Shown: piece after piece, positions 34,245 to 43,294 of the stretch
Layout of the letters: each line of letters begins with the position of its first letter
Position numbering within the stretch: position 1 is the first letter of the stretch
Made by a program: the position numbers and the translations under genes
The notes under the pieces: model-generated
Told to the model about the DNA's origin: nothing
The model's input: the letters and a program-made list of their open reading frames with translations, nothing else
Databases searched by the model: none
Origin: Beta vulgaris subsp. vulgaris
Taxonomy: Eukaryota > Streptophyta > Magnoliopsida > Caryophyllales > Amaranthaceae
Direction of reading: 5' to 3'
Assembly: GCF_026745355.1 (NCBI RefSeq)
Contig: NC_079209.1
Location: 19,382,987 to 19,446,986, forward strand
DNA length: 64,000 nucleotides

Positions 34245-35612
34245 CACTAGTGGAAAAATCCTCATCTGTCACTTAGTAACAGTACAAAACCGCATCCGAA
34301 AATGAACATTAAAAATGAGAGAGAAAGCTGGAAGGATAATCTGATGCAGCCCTCTTGTGGACCGCATCAAATTAAAAAAAAACACTAATGCGGTTTAGTG
34401 GACCGCATCAGATTTTCGTTAAAAAGTCGCTGCTGGCTACCTCTCACCACTCTCCTCTCATCACTCTCCTCTCATCACCCCCCCCCCCTCTTTGAAACCA
34501 TGAACGCCCTTTTCGAAACCCTAAATGTCCAAAAAACCTCCATTGCTGACTTCTCTTCTTTCTCTCTCCTCTATTCTCAAAAATTCCGATGTACGCGCAA
34601 CAGCACCACGACCACCATGTTCAAAACCTCCACCGTAATTATGCGCATCAAAACCCTAATTTTTAGATCGACCGTCATACCACCTAATTCTGATGTACGC
34701 ACGCCGCAACAGCCGTGTTTTCGCATTCCTCACCAACAATTGAATCTCCTGTGAAGGTCGAAGCTCGGGTGAAGGTCGAAATTTTCGTCAAGCTAGGTTT
34801 TGGTTTTCGATCTTTAGTTTCGAAACCTCGTGTTTTATTTTTGTAATTTCTTTTGTTAGATATGTTAGATGTAATCCCTTGCATAATTTTTCGAATTAAA
34901 CATATCCATTAATTTTGTTAGATATGTCGAAATTCCTATGTACTTTTTGAACAATCACCACCATTGTTATTTGTATAATATTTGTTGTTCGATCTGAATT
35001 TTTTAGTTTGTATAATATTTATATACTTCCTCCGTTTTTTATTAGATGTTACACTTTTCAAATCACGGACTCCTAGGTAATTTTTGGAGAGGAGAGAGAT
35101 AAAGAGAATGAAAAACAAAAGGGACCCATGTGAACATGTGATAGGAGAGAGATAAAGAGAAGTTATTACCCAAAATAAAAGTGTAACATCGAATTTAAAA
35201 CTTCCTAAAATAGAAAGTGTAACATCTAAAAAAAAACGGAGGAAGTAATTGAATTCATTTTTAGTTTGTATAATATTTGTATAATTGAATTCATTTTTAG
35301 TTTGTATAATATTTGTTATTAGATCTGAATTTTTATGTGTTTCGTTACTTAGACCTGCTATAGAATGGTTTGGGTTGTCTTTCCTGCTTTGTTGCTACAG
35401 ACCTGTAGTGCAAAGAAGGTTTTTTTTTCTAAATTCCTTCAGCCCAAAATCTGATTCAGTCATGGACAAAACCGCATCAGGTAGTGGGAATTTGATGCGG
35501 TCATGAACCGCATCAGATTATTTTCTTATACTGCGTGTTCATCTGATTCGGACCAAAACCGCATCTGTAAGCCCGATTTTGACCGCATCAGGTGGACTTT
35601 TTTCCACTAGTG
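34245..35612. mobile_element. CACTA element nested in the CACTA at 33156
   Basis: It is 1368 bp including a MITE. The left end CACTAGTGGAAAAATCC and the reverse of the right end, CACTAGTGGAAAAAAGT, match. CTT flanks both ends (34242-34244 and 35613-35615). The subterminal motif is ACCGCATCAGA in both orientations at 34290-34420 and 35460-35595, different from that of the outer element. A leader-like stretch runs from 34430 to 34800. There is no coding sequence beyond short frames. Confidence 0.95.
35026..35245. mobile_element. Stowaway-like MITE in the nested CACTA
   Basis: It is 220 bp, starts CTTCCTCCGTTTTTT and ends AAAACGGAGGAAG. The longer inverted repeat reads ATTAGATGTTACACTTTT against GTGTAACATCTAA on the right. 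TA flanks both sides (35024-35025 and 35246-35247). Confidence 0.92.
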
Positions 35613-36132
35613 CTTATTAGCTTTGTTTTGATTTGTTTTTATATTTTTGTAATTAGGGTTTGTAAATATTATTTTTATTGAATATATAGCGGTTTGGTTT
35701 AGTTACTTTTGTGTTGTTATTGTATTTCAATGCTGCAATAGTCTCCTTGAATGAATGATTAATAGTGGATGGGTTTGTTATTGGTTTTATTCTTTCAAAT
35801 TTAATTGTAAAATGAAAAAAAAATTTAAAAAAAAAATTGGTTGCACCAGGACATATTGTTGCGATTTTGGACAACAATCGTAGCAATAGACTAAGATATT
35901 GCTGCATTTCCTAGGCAAAACCGCAACAATACATTGTACATTTTTATTAAAAAAAACCTATTGTTGCGGTTTTACCAAGAAACCGCAACAATATGTTCAG
36001 ATATTGTTGCGGTTCAAAACCGCAACAATATATTAATTATCTATTGCTGCCCCCTTAATTGTTGTGCGGTCAAAACCGCCGCAATACGTCACTTAATAAC
36101 CAAAACAATAAGCATTTATTCTACTAGTGAGC

Positions 36133-36400
36133 TTTGAAGTTTTCTTCGGCTTTTGCATAGTCAACTGAATTGTAGTCGTCTTCATCCTTGTAGACCATCT
36201 TTCCTTCAGCATATTTAGCTTGAATAAGGATTAGTCCTTTTCTTATGATTTTCCATCATTCATAGTCCGATCCTTGGATGTAGATCCTCATCCTAGCCTT
36301 CCACCATCCGTAGTCTTTTCCGTTAAAAATCGGACACTTTGTATGTCTCTCTCGAGAGTCATCTTGCATGTTCATGACTTCTACTCTATAGGGATGAGCC
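36133..36400 (-). pseudogene. Copia F gag, N-terminal part
   Basis: The minus strand reads IFNGKDYGWWKARMRIYIQGSDYE near 36330-36256, the usual start of UBN2-type gag, then GLILI, AKYAEGKMVYK and DYNSVDYAKAEEN to 36133. The CACTA at 33156-36129 interrupts it there. One stop follows GLILI. The protein would be the particle shell. Confidence 0.85.
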
Positions 36401-36415
36401 TTTTGAGAATAGCCT

Positions 36416-36427
36416 GCTCTGATACCA
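36416..36427 (-). other. Primer binding site of copia F
   Basis: The plus strand GCTCTGATACCA, reverse complement of TGGTATCAGAGC, lies two bases from the LTR edge at 36430. Confidence 0.92.
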
Positions 36428-36429
36428 CT

Positions 36430-38281
36430 TGTTGGAGTACAAAGTGACACTCGAGAAGCGGGGGGTTGAATTGAGTGACTAAATTTATTCGCTTTTCGCA
36501 AAAACTCTGTTATGGCATTGTGCCTAGCACTATGCTCTTCGCTTGTAATTCTCCGATTTTTATTTTTGCAAAAACTAAAACGAAACTCAATATGAAATCA
36601 ATTACCAAACACTAGAAATAACGTAGTTCAATCTCACCTTTGAGATCTACATCCACACAAATAAACTCTTTCATTAATTGAATCCTAAAATATCCACCCT
36701 CTTGATACAACAAGATTCCCCCACTACTAACTCTAATAGTGCTCCCTAATACTTAACTCTAAGCGTTGCTACTCTCTATAATAATGAAATTACAGAAAGA
36801 AAAGATCCTCAAAAGTTTGCTTCTTACTCAAGCAAATTATAGGACAATTACAAATTCCGAATAGTTACTCAACCTGACTAAAACTCTGTGCTATACTCTG
36901 TACCTTAGGAAACTATTTCCAGCTCTCGAAATCTCCGATTATTTTCACTAAAAACGTGAGTTATGAAACTGAGTTTTAAACCCTTTTATACCTTATGGAC
37001 TAACCAAAAATCCTTCTCAAAGATGGATTTATCTTTTACTCCTAAAATTAAGGGATAAAACTTTTCCTTTCTAAAAACAAACGTTAACTTTTACTCCTAG
37101 GATTAAGGGATAAAATTTTCCTTTTTAAAAACAAATTTTATCTTTTATAGAAGCTGATTTTTCTTTTCCATCCTTATAAGCAAAGAATTCTCCAAAGTCA
37201 ACTAGTAACCACATTTTATCTAAAAACGTTTCATCAAAAATATGTTTCCCTTTTTTTCTTTATCTTTATTTTCTTTATTAAAAATCTTTTTGTTTTCAGA
37301 AATTCTTTTAGAAAATATTTTTCTTTAAATCGGTTTTACAAAATCCTTTTCTAAATCAGTTTTTTTACAAAATCCTTCTTTAAATCGGTTTTTACAAAAT
37401 CCTTTTTCAAATGAGTTTTCATAAAATCTTTTTTTTTTCTAAAAAACGTTTTCTAAAATAAACTCATTTTTGAAACTAAACTTCCCTTTTTATATAGATA
37501 CATGGAATTAGTATGATTATCTATTTTCTTAACTCTAAGAAAATAATAACCATTCTAATTTCACATTTCTATTTCTAACACAAAGTTTATCACACAGTTC
37601 GAATAATTTACATTTGCATAACTATCACTAGGGGTGAAAGTTCGGTGTGCGGTTTGGATTAGGGCCTAATCCAATCCGATCCGAATAAAATTTGGATTTC
37701 AATTTTTCAATCCAAATCCAAACCAATTAGGGTTTGAATCCGATCCAATCCAATCCGAAATTTCATACTCTAGATTGGATCCGATCCGAAAATCCGATTT
37801 TTCTAAAACTTTAATTTTTCGATGAAATAAATTAAACACACAGCACTAGTAGATTTAGAAATGAGGAATTAAGTGCAGTTATGCTTTAGGGGAAGGATTG
37901 AAGTTCTATGTGTATTGGACTATGGAGTAGGTTTTTTATTAAAAAAAATCAGTTAAGCACTTAAGCCCAATCCAGATACATAATACAAGGCATATTACTA
38001 TTTGGTTATATTGGATTTCTGGATCCAATTATCCTCAATCCAATCCGATCCGAAAATCCAATTTTCCAAAAATTATCAATCTGAATCCAATCCGAACACT
38101 GTTTGAATCCAATCCGAATTACTAATTTGGATTGGATTGGATTGGATTTTGGATTTTATCCGAATAACTTTCACCCCTAACTATCACTAAGCATATAACA
38201 ATGTCTAAACTTCCATTTCTTCAAAGCCTTCAATCTTTCATGAACTTCCAATCTTGATAGCTTTCTTAGATCATTGTTACA
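36430..38281 (-). repeat. 5' LTR of copia F (with hAT-like MITE)
   Basis: It starts TGTTGGAGTACAAAG. A TATA-like box (GGTATAAAAGG on the minus strand) lies at about 36983-36993. A zone at 37280-37480 contains repeated AAATCGGTTTTTACAAAATCC-like words. Without the MITE the LTR is about 1.3 kb. The outer edge near 38281 is placed from the ATACA repeat and is tentative. Confidence 0.7.
37629..38179. mobile_element. hAT-like MITE with GGATT-rich interior
   Basis: It is 551 bp. The terminal inverted repeats are TAGGGGTGAAAGTT and AACTTTCACCCCTA. ACTATCAC occurs on both sides (37621-37628 and 38180-38187), the 8-bp target-site duplication expected of hAT elements. Both arms hold GGATTGGATT / AATCCAATCCGATCC arrays that pair with each other. 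Confidence 0.92.
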
Positions 38282-38285
38282 TACA

Positions 38286-38628
38286 TACATGTTACAGCAT
38301 GCACAAAGTGTTTATCATCATCAAAATAACATTGACTTAGAGTCATAACATAAACCATGGATTGAGAGAATGTTTCTGAAACTGTAGAGAGTTAGGAAGA
38401 ATGTGGAGGTAGTTTTTTCGGTGCTTTAGGGAACAAGAACTGATAAAAATTTCAGCTTGTTGCCAATGGAATGAAGGAGAGAGGTGGAAGTAAGAACAAT
38501 GTCAACATTTTCTGATTTCTAAAATTTATTTTTTTTTTCTTTTATTTTATTGATACAAAATATACACTCTTTGCTCTTTCTTTTACAACTTCTCACTTGG
38601 AAATTTTATGTGATTAGTTTGTATAATT
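38286..38628. other. No recognisable feature
   Basis: AT-rich sequence between copia F and the LINE. I see no open frame or repeat border here. Confidence 0.5.
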
Positions 38629-38641
38629 GAAAACTTCTATG

Positions 38642-38667
38642 TTTTTTTTTTTTTTTTTTTTTTTTTT
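38642..38667 (-). repeat. Poly-A tail of LINE G (T run on plus)
   Basis: An uninterrupted run of about 26 T bases overlaps the left copy of the target-site duplication. It marks the 3' end of the reverse element. Confidence 0.93.
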
Positions 38668-39078
38668 GCGAATTAAGAGAGTAGATTAATAGAACCACAA
38701 TTTACAACCAAACCACACCTAAAAGGAGACGAACCAACTAGGTTGGACCCCCTCCCTTAAGGTTGGTACATCAAGCCCAACTGAGGCCTCTAATTACAAT
38801 TCATTGAACCACTGATAATCCTTCCTAGACAATTTATTGGGTAAGACAGCCCATATTCTAGCTTTTGTGTGTGCTTTCAAGTGCTTAACAACATAGTTAA
38901 CACTAGAATACTTTGCTGCCATAGCTAGAATTCCTGCTATTCCAAACAAGATATACTAAAGCTGCTAGTCCACTAGTAAAACTTGCTTCTGAAACTTGGA
39001 CCTTCTTCCATTCTGTATGTTCCTGATGAGCTGCTGCAGATCTGTAGAAGCTGATGTGATGCTAGTCCATTCTTTAAA

Positions 39079-39530
39079 CTACTTTAAACATTCTTTACTA
39101 TATGAACATGCAAAGAAGAAATGATTATGATCCTCCCTAGCATCTGCACAAATTAGACACATATCTGATTGACTAATACCATATTGGGCTAGCTTGGCAG
39201 TGTTTGGAGCTTTATGCATAGCCAACAAAGTATAAACCTTTTTAGGAATAGTTAACCTATTCCATATAATTTTATCCCAAGTAACTGCAGATTGCTCCCC
39301 CATGAGTTCGTGATATACAGCCTTTATGGAGTATGTTGCCATACAGCTAAGCTCATTTTGTGTATAGATCTTCTTCAGTTGATCCTTCACCATACATATC
39401 TTCTTCCAGTACCAACTAGCCCCTGATGAAGGTTCATATGTCCACCAATCCCTGCCTTTCAGATACACAGAATTAATCCATTTAAGCCACACACTATCCT
39501 ATTTGGATGCAATAGCCCATACATACTTGC
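39079..39530 (-). pseudogene. LINE G zf-RVT domain of ORF2
   Basis: The reverse frame shows KDQLKKIY, YSIKAVYHELMG, WDKIIWNRLTIPKKVYTLLAMHKAPNT and then CLICADAREDHNHFFFAC, the Cys/His cluster of zf-RVT domains (about 39165-39105). The domain follows the RT in plant LINEs; its exact role is unclear. A TAG near 39500 separates it from the RT. Confidence 0.88.
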
Positions 39531-40900
39531 CTTAACTGGCTGTGTTCCAGACTATGATATTCCTGAAACCAAGACCTCCTACACTCTTCTGTTTACACAC
39601 CTGCTCCCATGCTACTGCTCCTTGTTTGCAAAAATATTTCCCACTCCATAAAAAGGCCCTACAAATCTTATTAATTTCATTGAGGACCTTTTTGGAAGTA
39701 AAAAAACTTGAGCCCAATTACATGTAGGCTAAGCAACACAGCATGATCAACTGAACTCTAGCAGTTTTAGGACAGGTTCCTAGGCTCCAGATTCGAATTC
39801 TAGTGGTCATCTTATCTATGAGTGCTTCACATTGGCCAGCATTCACTTTCTTAGCACAGATAGGGACCCCCAGGTACATAAATGGAAGTGCTTGTTGAGT
39901 GAAACCTGATGCAATGGCCACTCTTTCTACATCATGCTGAGTCATTCCACATGTGTAGTAAGATGACTTGTTTATGTTAGCTTTCAAGCCAGGTGTGTCT
40001 GAAAAGAGTTTAAAAGCTCTTAACATGAGATGAATAGAAACATAATCTCCTTTGCAGCACATGATCGAGTCATCTGCAAAGCACATGTGAGTGAGTTTCA
40101 AGTCTTTGCACTTAGGATGGAACTGAAATTGCTCAATCTCTCCAAGTTTTGTCAGAATTCTTGACAAATACTCCATACATATGACAAAGAGCAAAGGGAA
40201 AATGGGGTCGCCCTGTCTCAACCCTCTGGAAGACTTGAAAAACCCTTCCATACTTCCATATTCACCATCAATAGAACATTGGAGTATACACACTCCTAAT
40301 AAGTTCAATAATGCAGTAGGAACTCCAGTACTTGCAACATTTCCATTAAAACTCCTAGCTTATTATAAGCTTTTGAAGATCTATCTTCATTAAACAGCTT
40401 GGTTTACTTTCTTCCTCCCATAGTGCTTCACCAGATCTTGAATAACCATATTTGTGGCAATGTACTTCCATGTACAAAACCCCCTATCCATTATCAATAG
40501 GCAAAACCTCTCTCAATCTATTGCATAAGACCTTTGTAACACATTTGATAAAGTGTTACAAACAGATATAGGCCTGGATTCTGTATACATTTTGGGCAGC
40601 TTTTTTAGGAACTAAAGTGATTACTGTAGTATTCAGTGCCTTTAAAACCTTTCCTCCTTGTAGTACATCTAGCACTGCTTCAATCACTTCTATCTCCTAC
40701 TATAGACCAAGTGCTCTATAGAAGTATGTTCCAAATCCATCAGTGCCTGGAGCTTTATCTCAGGATTGAGAACAAACTGTCTTCATTCCTCTGTATAAGG
40801 AGCAGTGAGGAGAGCTTTATGAGCTTCAGTAACCAGAGGCCCTCCTTTATTATGCTATATTACTGACTTCCTAGTTGACCATCTACATTCAATAGCTTTT
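39531..40900 (-). pseudogene. LINE G reverse transcriptase part of ORF2
   Basis: Weak N-terminal motifs lie at 40560-40380 (FIKCVTKVLCNRLREVLP, MKIDLQK). The long frame 40308-39718 has SSRGLRQGDPIFPLLFVICMEYLSR in part, the catalytic FADDS near 40080 and the thumb motif MYLGVPI near 39880. WLGFRNI-type VGGLGFRNI lies near 39560. Stops and shifts separate these parts. Ser follows the FADD pair where most plant LINEs have a hydrophobic residue. Confidence 0.9.
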
Positions 40901-41324
40901 CATAATATTTAAAAAAGCATTAGTAACACTGCAGTTTTTATGCCATTCCCCATGCTCATGTTATGTTGTATATTGGTTTCTCACTCTTCTAGCTTTAATA
41001 CTCTGATGAAACATCTTGTGTTGTCATCTCCTTCTTTAATCCAAGCTAGTTTAGCCTTTTGAGCTAAAATTCCAAGTAGCAGTGTGCTTCAATGATATTC
41101 TTTCACTGCTGTAAGTTCAGCTGCTTGCATAAGCTTCTTCCCCTGTGTGCATGCATCAGTTCTTGTGCCATTGAACCATTCTAGCATGAGCTGTTATCTG
41201 CTGCTTGGATATCTGAGAACCCTCCTTGTTTAGCTCTTTTAAAGCAAGCTTCACCTTATTCAGTTTTGGACTACCTTGTACATTTTTGTACCTTGCAGAG
41301 TACATTCCAAGCATCCCTGACTAC

Positions 41325-42095
41325 TTATTCAAACTGAGGAGAAAGCCTCCACATTGTATAGTATTTGAAAGGTTTTTTGCCTTTTGTATCCATAGGGTAC
41401 ACAGCTAATACTGCTGGAGAGTGATCAAAGTCTCCTTCAGTCTGAAAACAAACCTCAGCTGATGGAAATGCATCCTGCCAAGCTTGATGAGCCATTACTC
41501 TGTCAGGCTTTGAGAAAACTCTAGCCCTCCCCTGTTGCTTGTTGTTCCAAGTGAAGAAATGCCCAGAACTTTTAATATCCTCCATAGCACAAATACTCAT
41601 GCATTCCCTCACCTCCTTCATTTCATTCTCCCTCACTTGAGAACCCAATCTTTCATCAGCATTCAACACACAATTTATATCACCACACAATAGCTAAGGG
41701 TCTACAGTGTTCAAGAGTTTCAAATCCTCCCACAATTCAAACCTTTTATGTCTCTCATTATATGCATAAATGAAAGTACAATAAAAGGCTATACTACCAC
41801 TAACAGGTTGCAAGTAACAATGCATCAATTAACTAGTTACTTTAAGTATGTTTACCTAAAAGATCCCAGGATTCCATGCTAAGATTGTCCCCCCTTTATC
41901 AAGATAACTAGAATTGCTTGTAAAACACCAGCCCAGAAAAATTTTCTAATACAATATTCCCAGATTTCTAGTTTTTACTTTCGTTTCCAAGAGGCTAACA
42001 ACTCCAAAAGCATGTTTGTGAATAAAGTTCCTCACATTAGCATGCTTATTGGAGCTATTCAACGCTCTCACATTCCAACATAAGAGTCTATCCAT
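41325..42095 (-). pseudogene. LINE G apurinic-type endonuclease part of ORF2
   Basis: ORF2 starts at ATG 42095-42093 with MDRLLCWNVRALN, the classic start of plant LINE endonucleases, and LLETKVK follows near 42000. At 41690-41325 the C-terminal half shows CGDINCVLNADERLGS, HFFTWNNKQQGRARVFSKPDRV and GDFDHSPAVL, holding catalytic N, D and D/H residues. Two or more stops lie between the halves. The enzyme nicks target DNA to prime reverse transcription. Confidence 0.9.
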
Positions 42096-42683
42096 TCACA
42101 TCAGGAGGCTCTCCCCCTCCTTCTCTTCTTATCTTGCTTTGTTGGACTCCAACTCCTCCTTGATCTTCTAAAACCTGGAAATGGTTCTGAGTGTTAACCT
42201 GGTTTACATCAGAAACCCTGACTCTGATTGGCTTCAATGCTTTCTGAGAACCTTCCTGATCTACTTCTGGTTCTGAAGGTTGCACTGGAGCACATACTGT
42301 CTTCTCAGCATTCTCCTGTACAGCTGGTGGAGTAACATTAGTGACATCCACCTCAACAGCCTTAGGACTCTTAGGAACCCAGACCTTCTTACTTTTCTTC
42401 TTCCTACATTCCTGAGCAACATGTCCAAATCCATGACAATAGTCACATTAATTAGGCAACCATTCATATACTACAGGAACTTCAGTGAGACTTCCATTTT
42501 CATTCCAGAATTATATTGATTCAGGCAATTTTTGATCAATCTTAACCTCTACTAGTACTCGAGCATATTGCAACTTATCTCGATTCCTAGTGTTTTCATC
42601 CCTCTTTATCGGATCTCCAATCTATGAAACAATCTTGTGAAGAGATTTTTCTCCCCAATACTTCAAAATTCAGCCTCAATCTC
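42088..42683 (-). pseudogene. LINE G ORF1, C-terminal part
   Basis: The reverse frame shows YARVLVEVKIDQKLPESI and EVPVVYEWLP, as in DUF4283-type ORF1 proteins. The knuckle CDYCHGFGHVAQEC lies near 42450-42410, with all C-C-H-C ligands present. A Pro/Val-rich tail ends at TAG 42090-42088. ORF2 ATG lies eight bases upstream of that end in another frame, so the two overlap. Two stops interrupt the knuckle region. ORF1 proteins coat LINE RNA. The N-terminus is missing because of 5' truncation. Confidence 0.88.
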
Positions 42684-42698
42684 GAAAACTTCTATGTT

Positions 42699-43074
42699 GT
42701 TGACTAGTTATTTTAACATTACAAGAATTTTAATCATCTCGTCATAATAAGTTAGTTAATAATGAATGGTGAAGTTTTCGGATATTACACCAAGGGACTT
42801 TTCTGTGTTTGACAAAGCTTTCAGAAAGGATTGAGCATTCTCCTTGGTCTTCTTAGCATAAACCAAGACATTTCTCTTTGCATGAGCATTTATGAAGGAG
42901 GGTTAGGGACAAGGTGGAACTCGCGGTCTTCTCAGGAGCCTCTGCTGAACTGGAAGTGGCCCGACATGACGGATGAATTTGTGTCGTGAGGACAGTAGTT
43001 GGGGGTGGAGGAGCATTTATGGAGTTTTCTCTCTCCCTCTCTCTACTTTTTTCTATCTCTACTTTTGTCCCTCT
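42699..43074 (-). other. Unassigned segment with a reverse open stretch
   Basis: Between LINE G and solo LTR H the minus strand is open for two overlapping stretches. One at about 43020-42870 is Ser/Thr/Pro-rich (APPPPTTVLTTQIHP). The other at about 42900-42750 reads AHAKRNVLVYAKKTKENAQ and on to a TAA. I do not recognise a family. It could be a scrap of a gag or host exon. The bases CATTTATG occur at both the start and the junction of the two. Confidence 0.35.
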
Positions 43075-43225
43075 ATTGTTGTAATAGCCCTAGTTTTAAA
43101 AGCGTTTATTAAATATTGATTATGTTTCTTAAGTTAATCATGTTTCGGAAATTCTTATTTTATATGAATTGAAGTATGAATTATTTTGCCGTGTTGTAAT
43201 ATATTTGTTATATTAATTCTATGTA

Positions 43226-43291
<66 letters not shown>
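43226..43291. repeat. ATT trinucleotide microsatellite
   Basis: About 22 perfect ATT units lie within solo LTR H. Confidence 0.97.

Positions 43292-43294
<3 letters not shown>

Larger units (their letters stand above)
33156..36129. mobile_element. CACTA element in copia F gag
   Basis: It is 2974 bp including inserts. The left end is CACTAGTAGAATAATTG and the right end reads CACTAGTAGAATAAATG in reverse. AGC flanks both ends (33153-33155 and 36130-36132), a 3-bp target-site duplication. Both subterminal zones (33180-33440 and 35850-36090) hold repeats of TATTGCTGCGGTTTT and its reverse complement. A pyrimidine-rich leader with TCTCTCTC lies at 33490-33960. No transposase frame is seen. It carries a second CACTA inside. 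Confidence 0.95.
30261..38281 (-). mobile_element. Ty1/copia retrotransposon F (reverse), pol-deleted, with nested DNA elements
   Basis: The LTRs start TGTTGGAGTACAA at 30261 and 36430. ATACA precedes the left LTR (30256-30260) and follows the right one (38281-38285), a plausible but low-complexity target-site duplication. On the minus strand are PBS, gag, a coiled-coil segment and a protease scrap; integrase, RT and RNase H are gone. Long LTRs and a gag with an extra coiled-coil fit SIRE/Maximus-type copia elements, which is inference. It contains a CACTA in gag and a MITE in the 5' LTR. Confidence 0.85.
38629..42698 (-). mobile_element. L1-like LINE G (reverse), 5'-truncated, with 15-bp TSD
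   Basis: GAAAACTTCTATGTT lies at 38629-38643 and 42684-42698, a perfect 15-bp target-site duplication. The T run at 38642-38667 is the poly-A tail of a minus-strand element. From right to left the body shows ORF1 end with CCHC, endonuclease, RT and zf-RVT. The 5' end falls within ORF1, so the copy is truncated, as is usual for LINEs. No RNase H domain like that of the first LINE is seen. Confidence 0.95.

Noticed and set aside
34398..34754. Forward frame of 118 residues at the start of the nested CACTA
   Set aside because: Ser/Thr/Pro-rich leader sequence without a family match; similar leader strips occur in the other CACTA elements.
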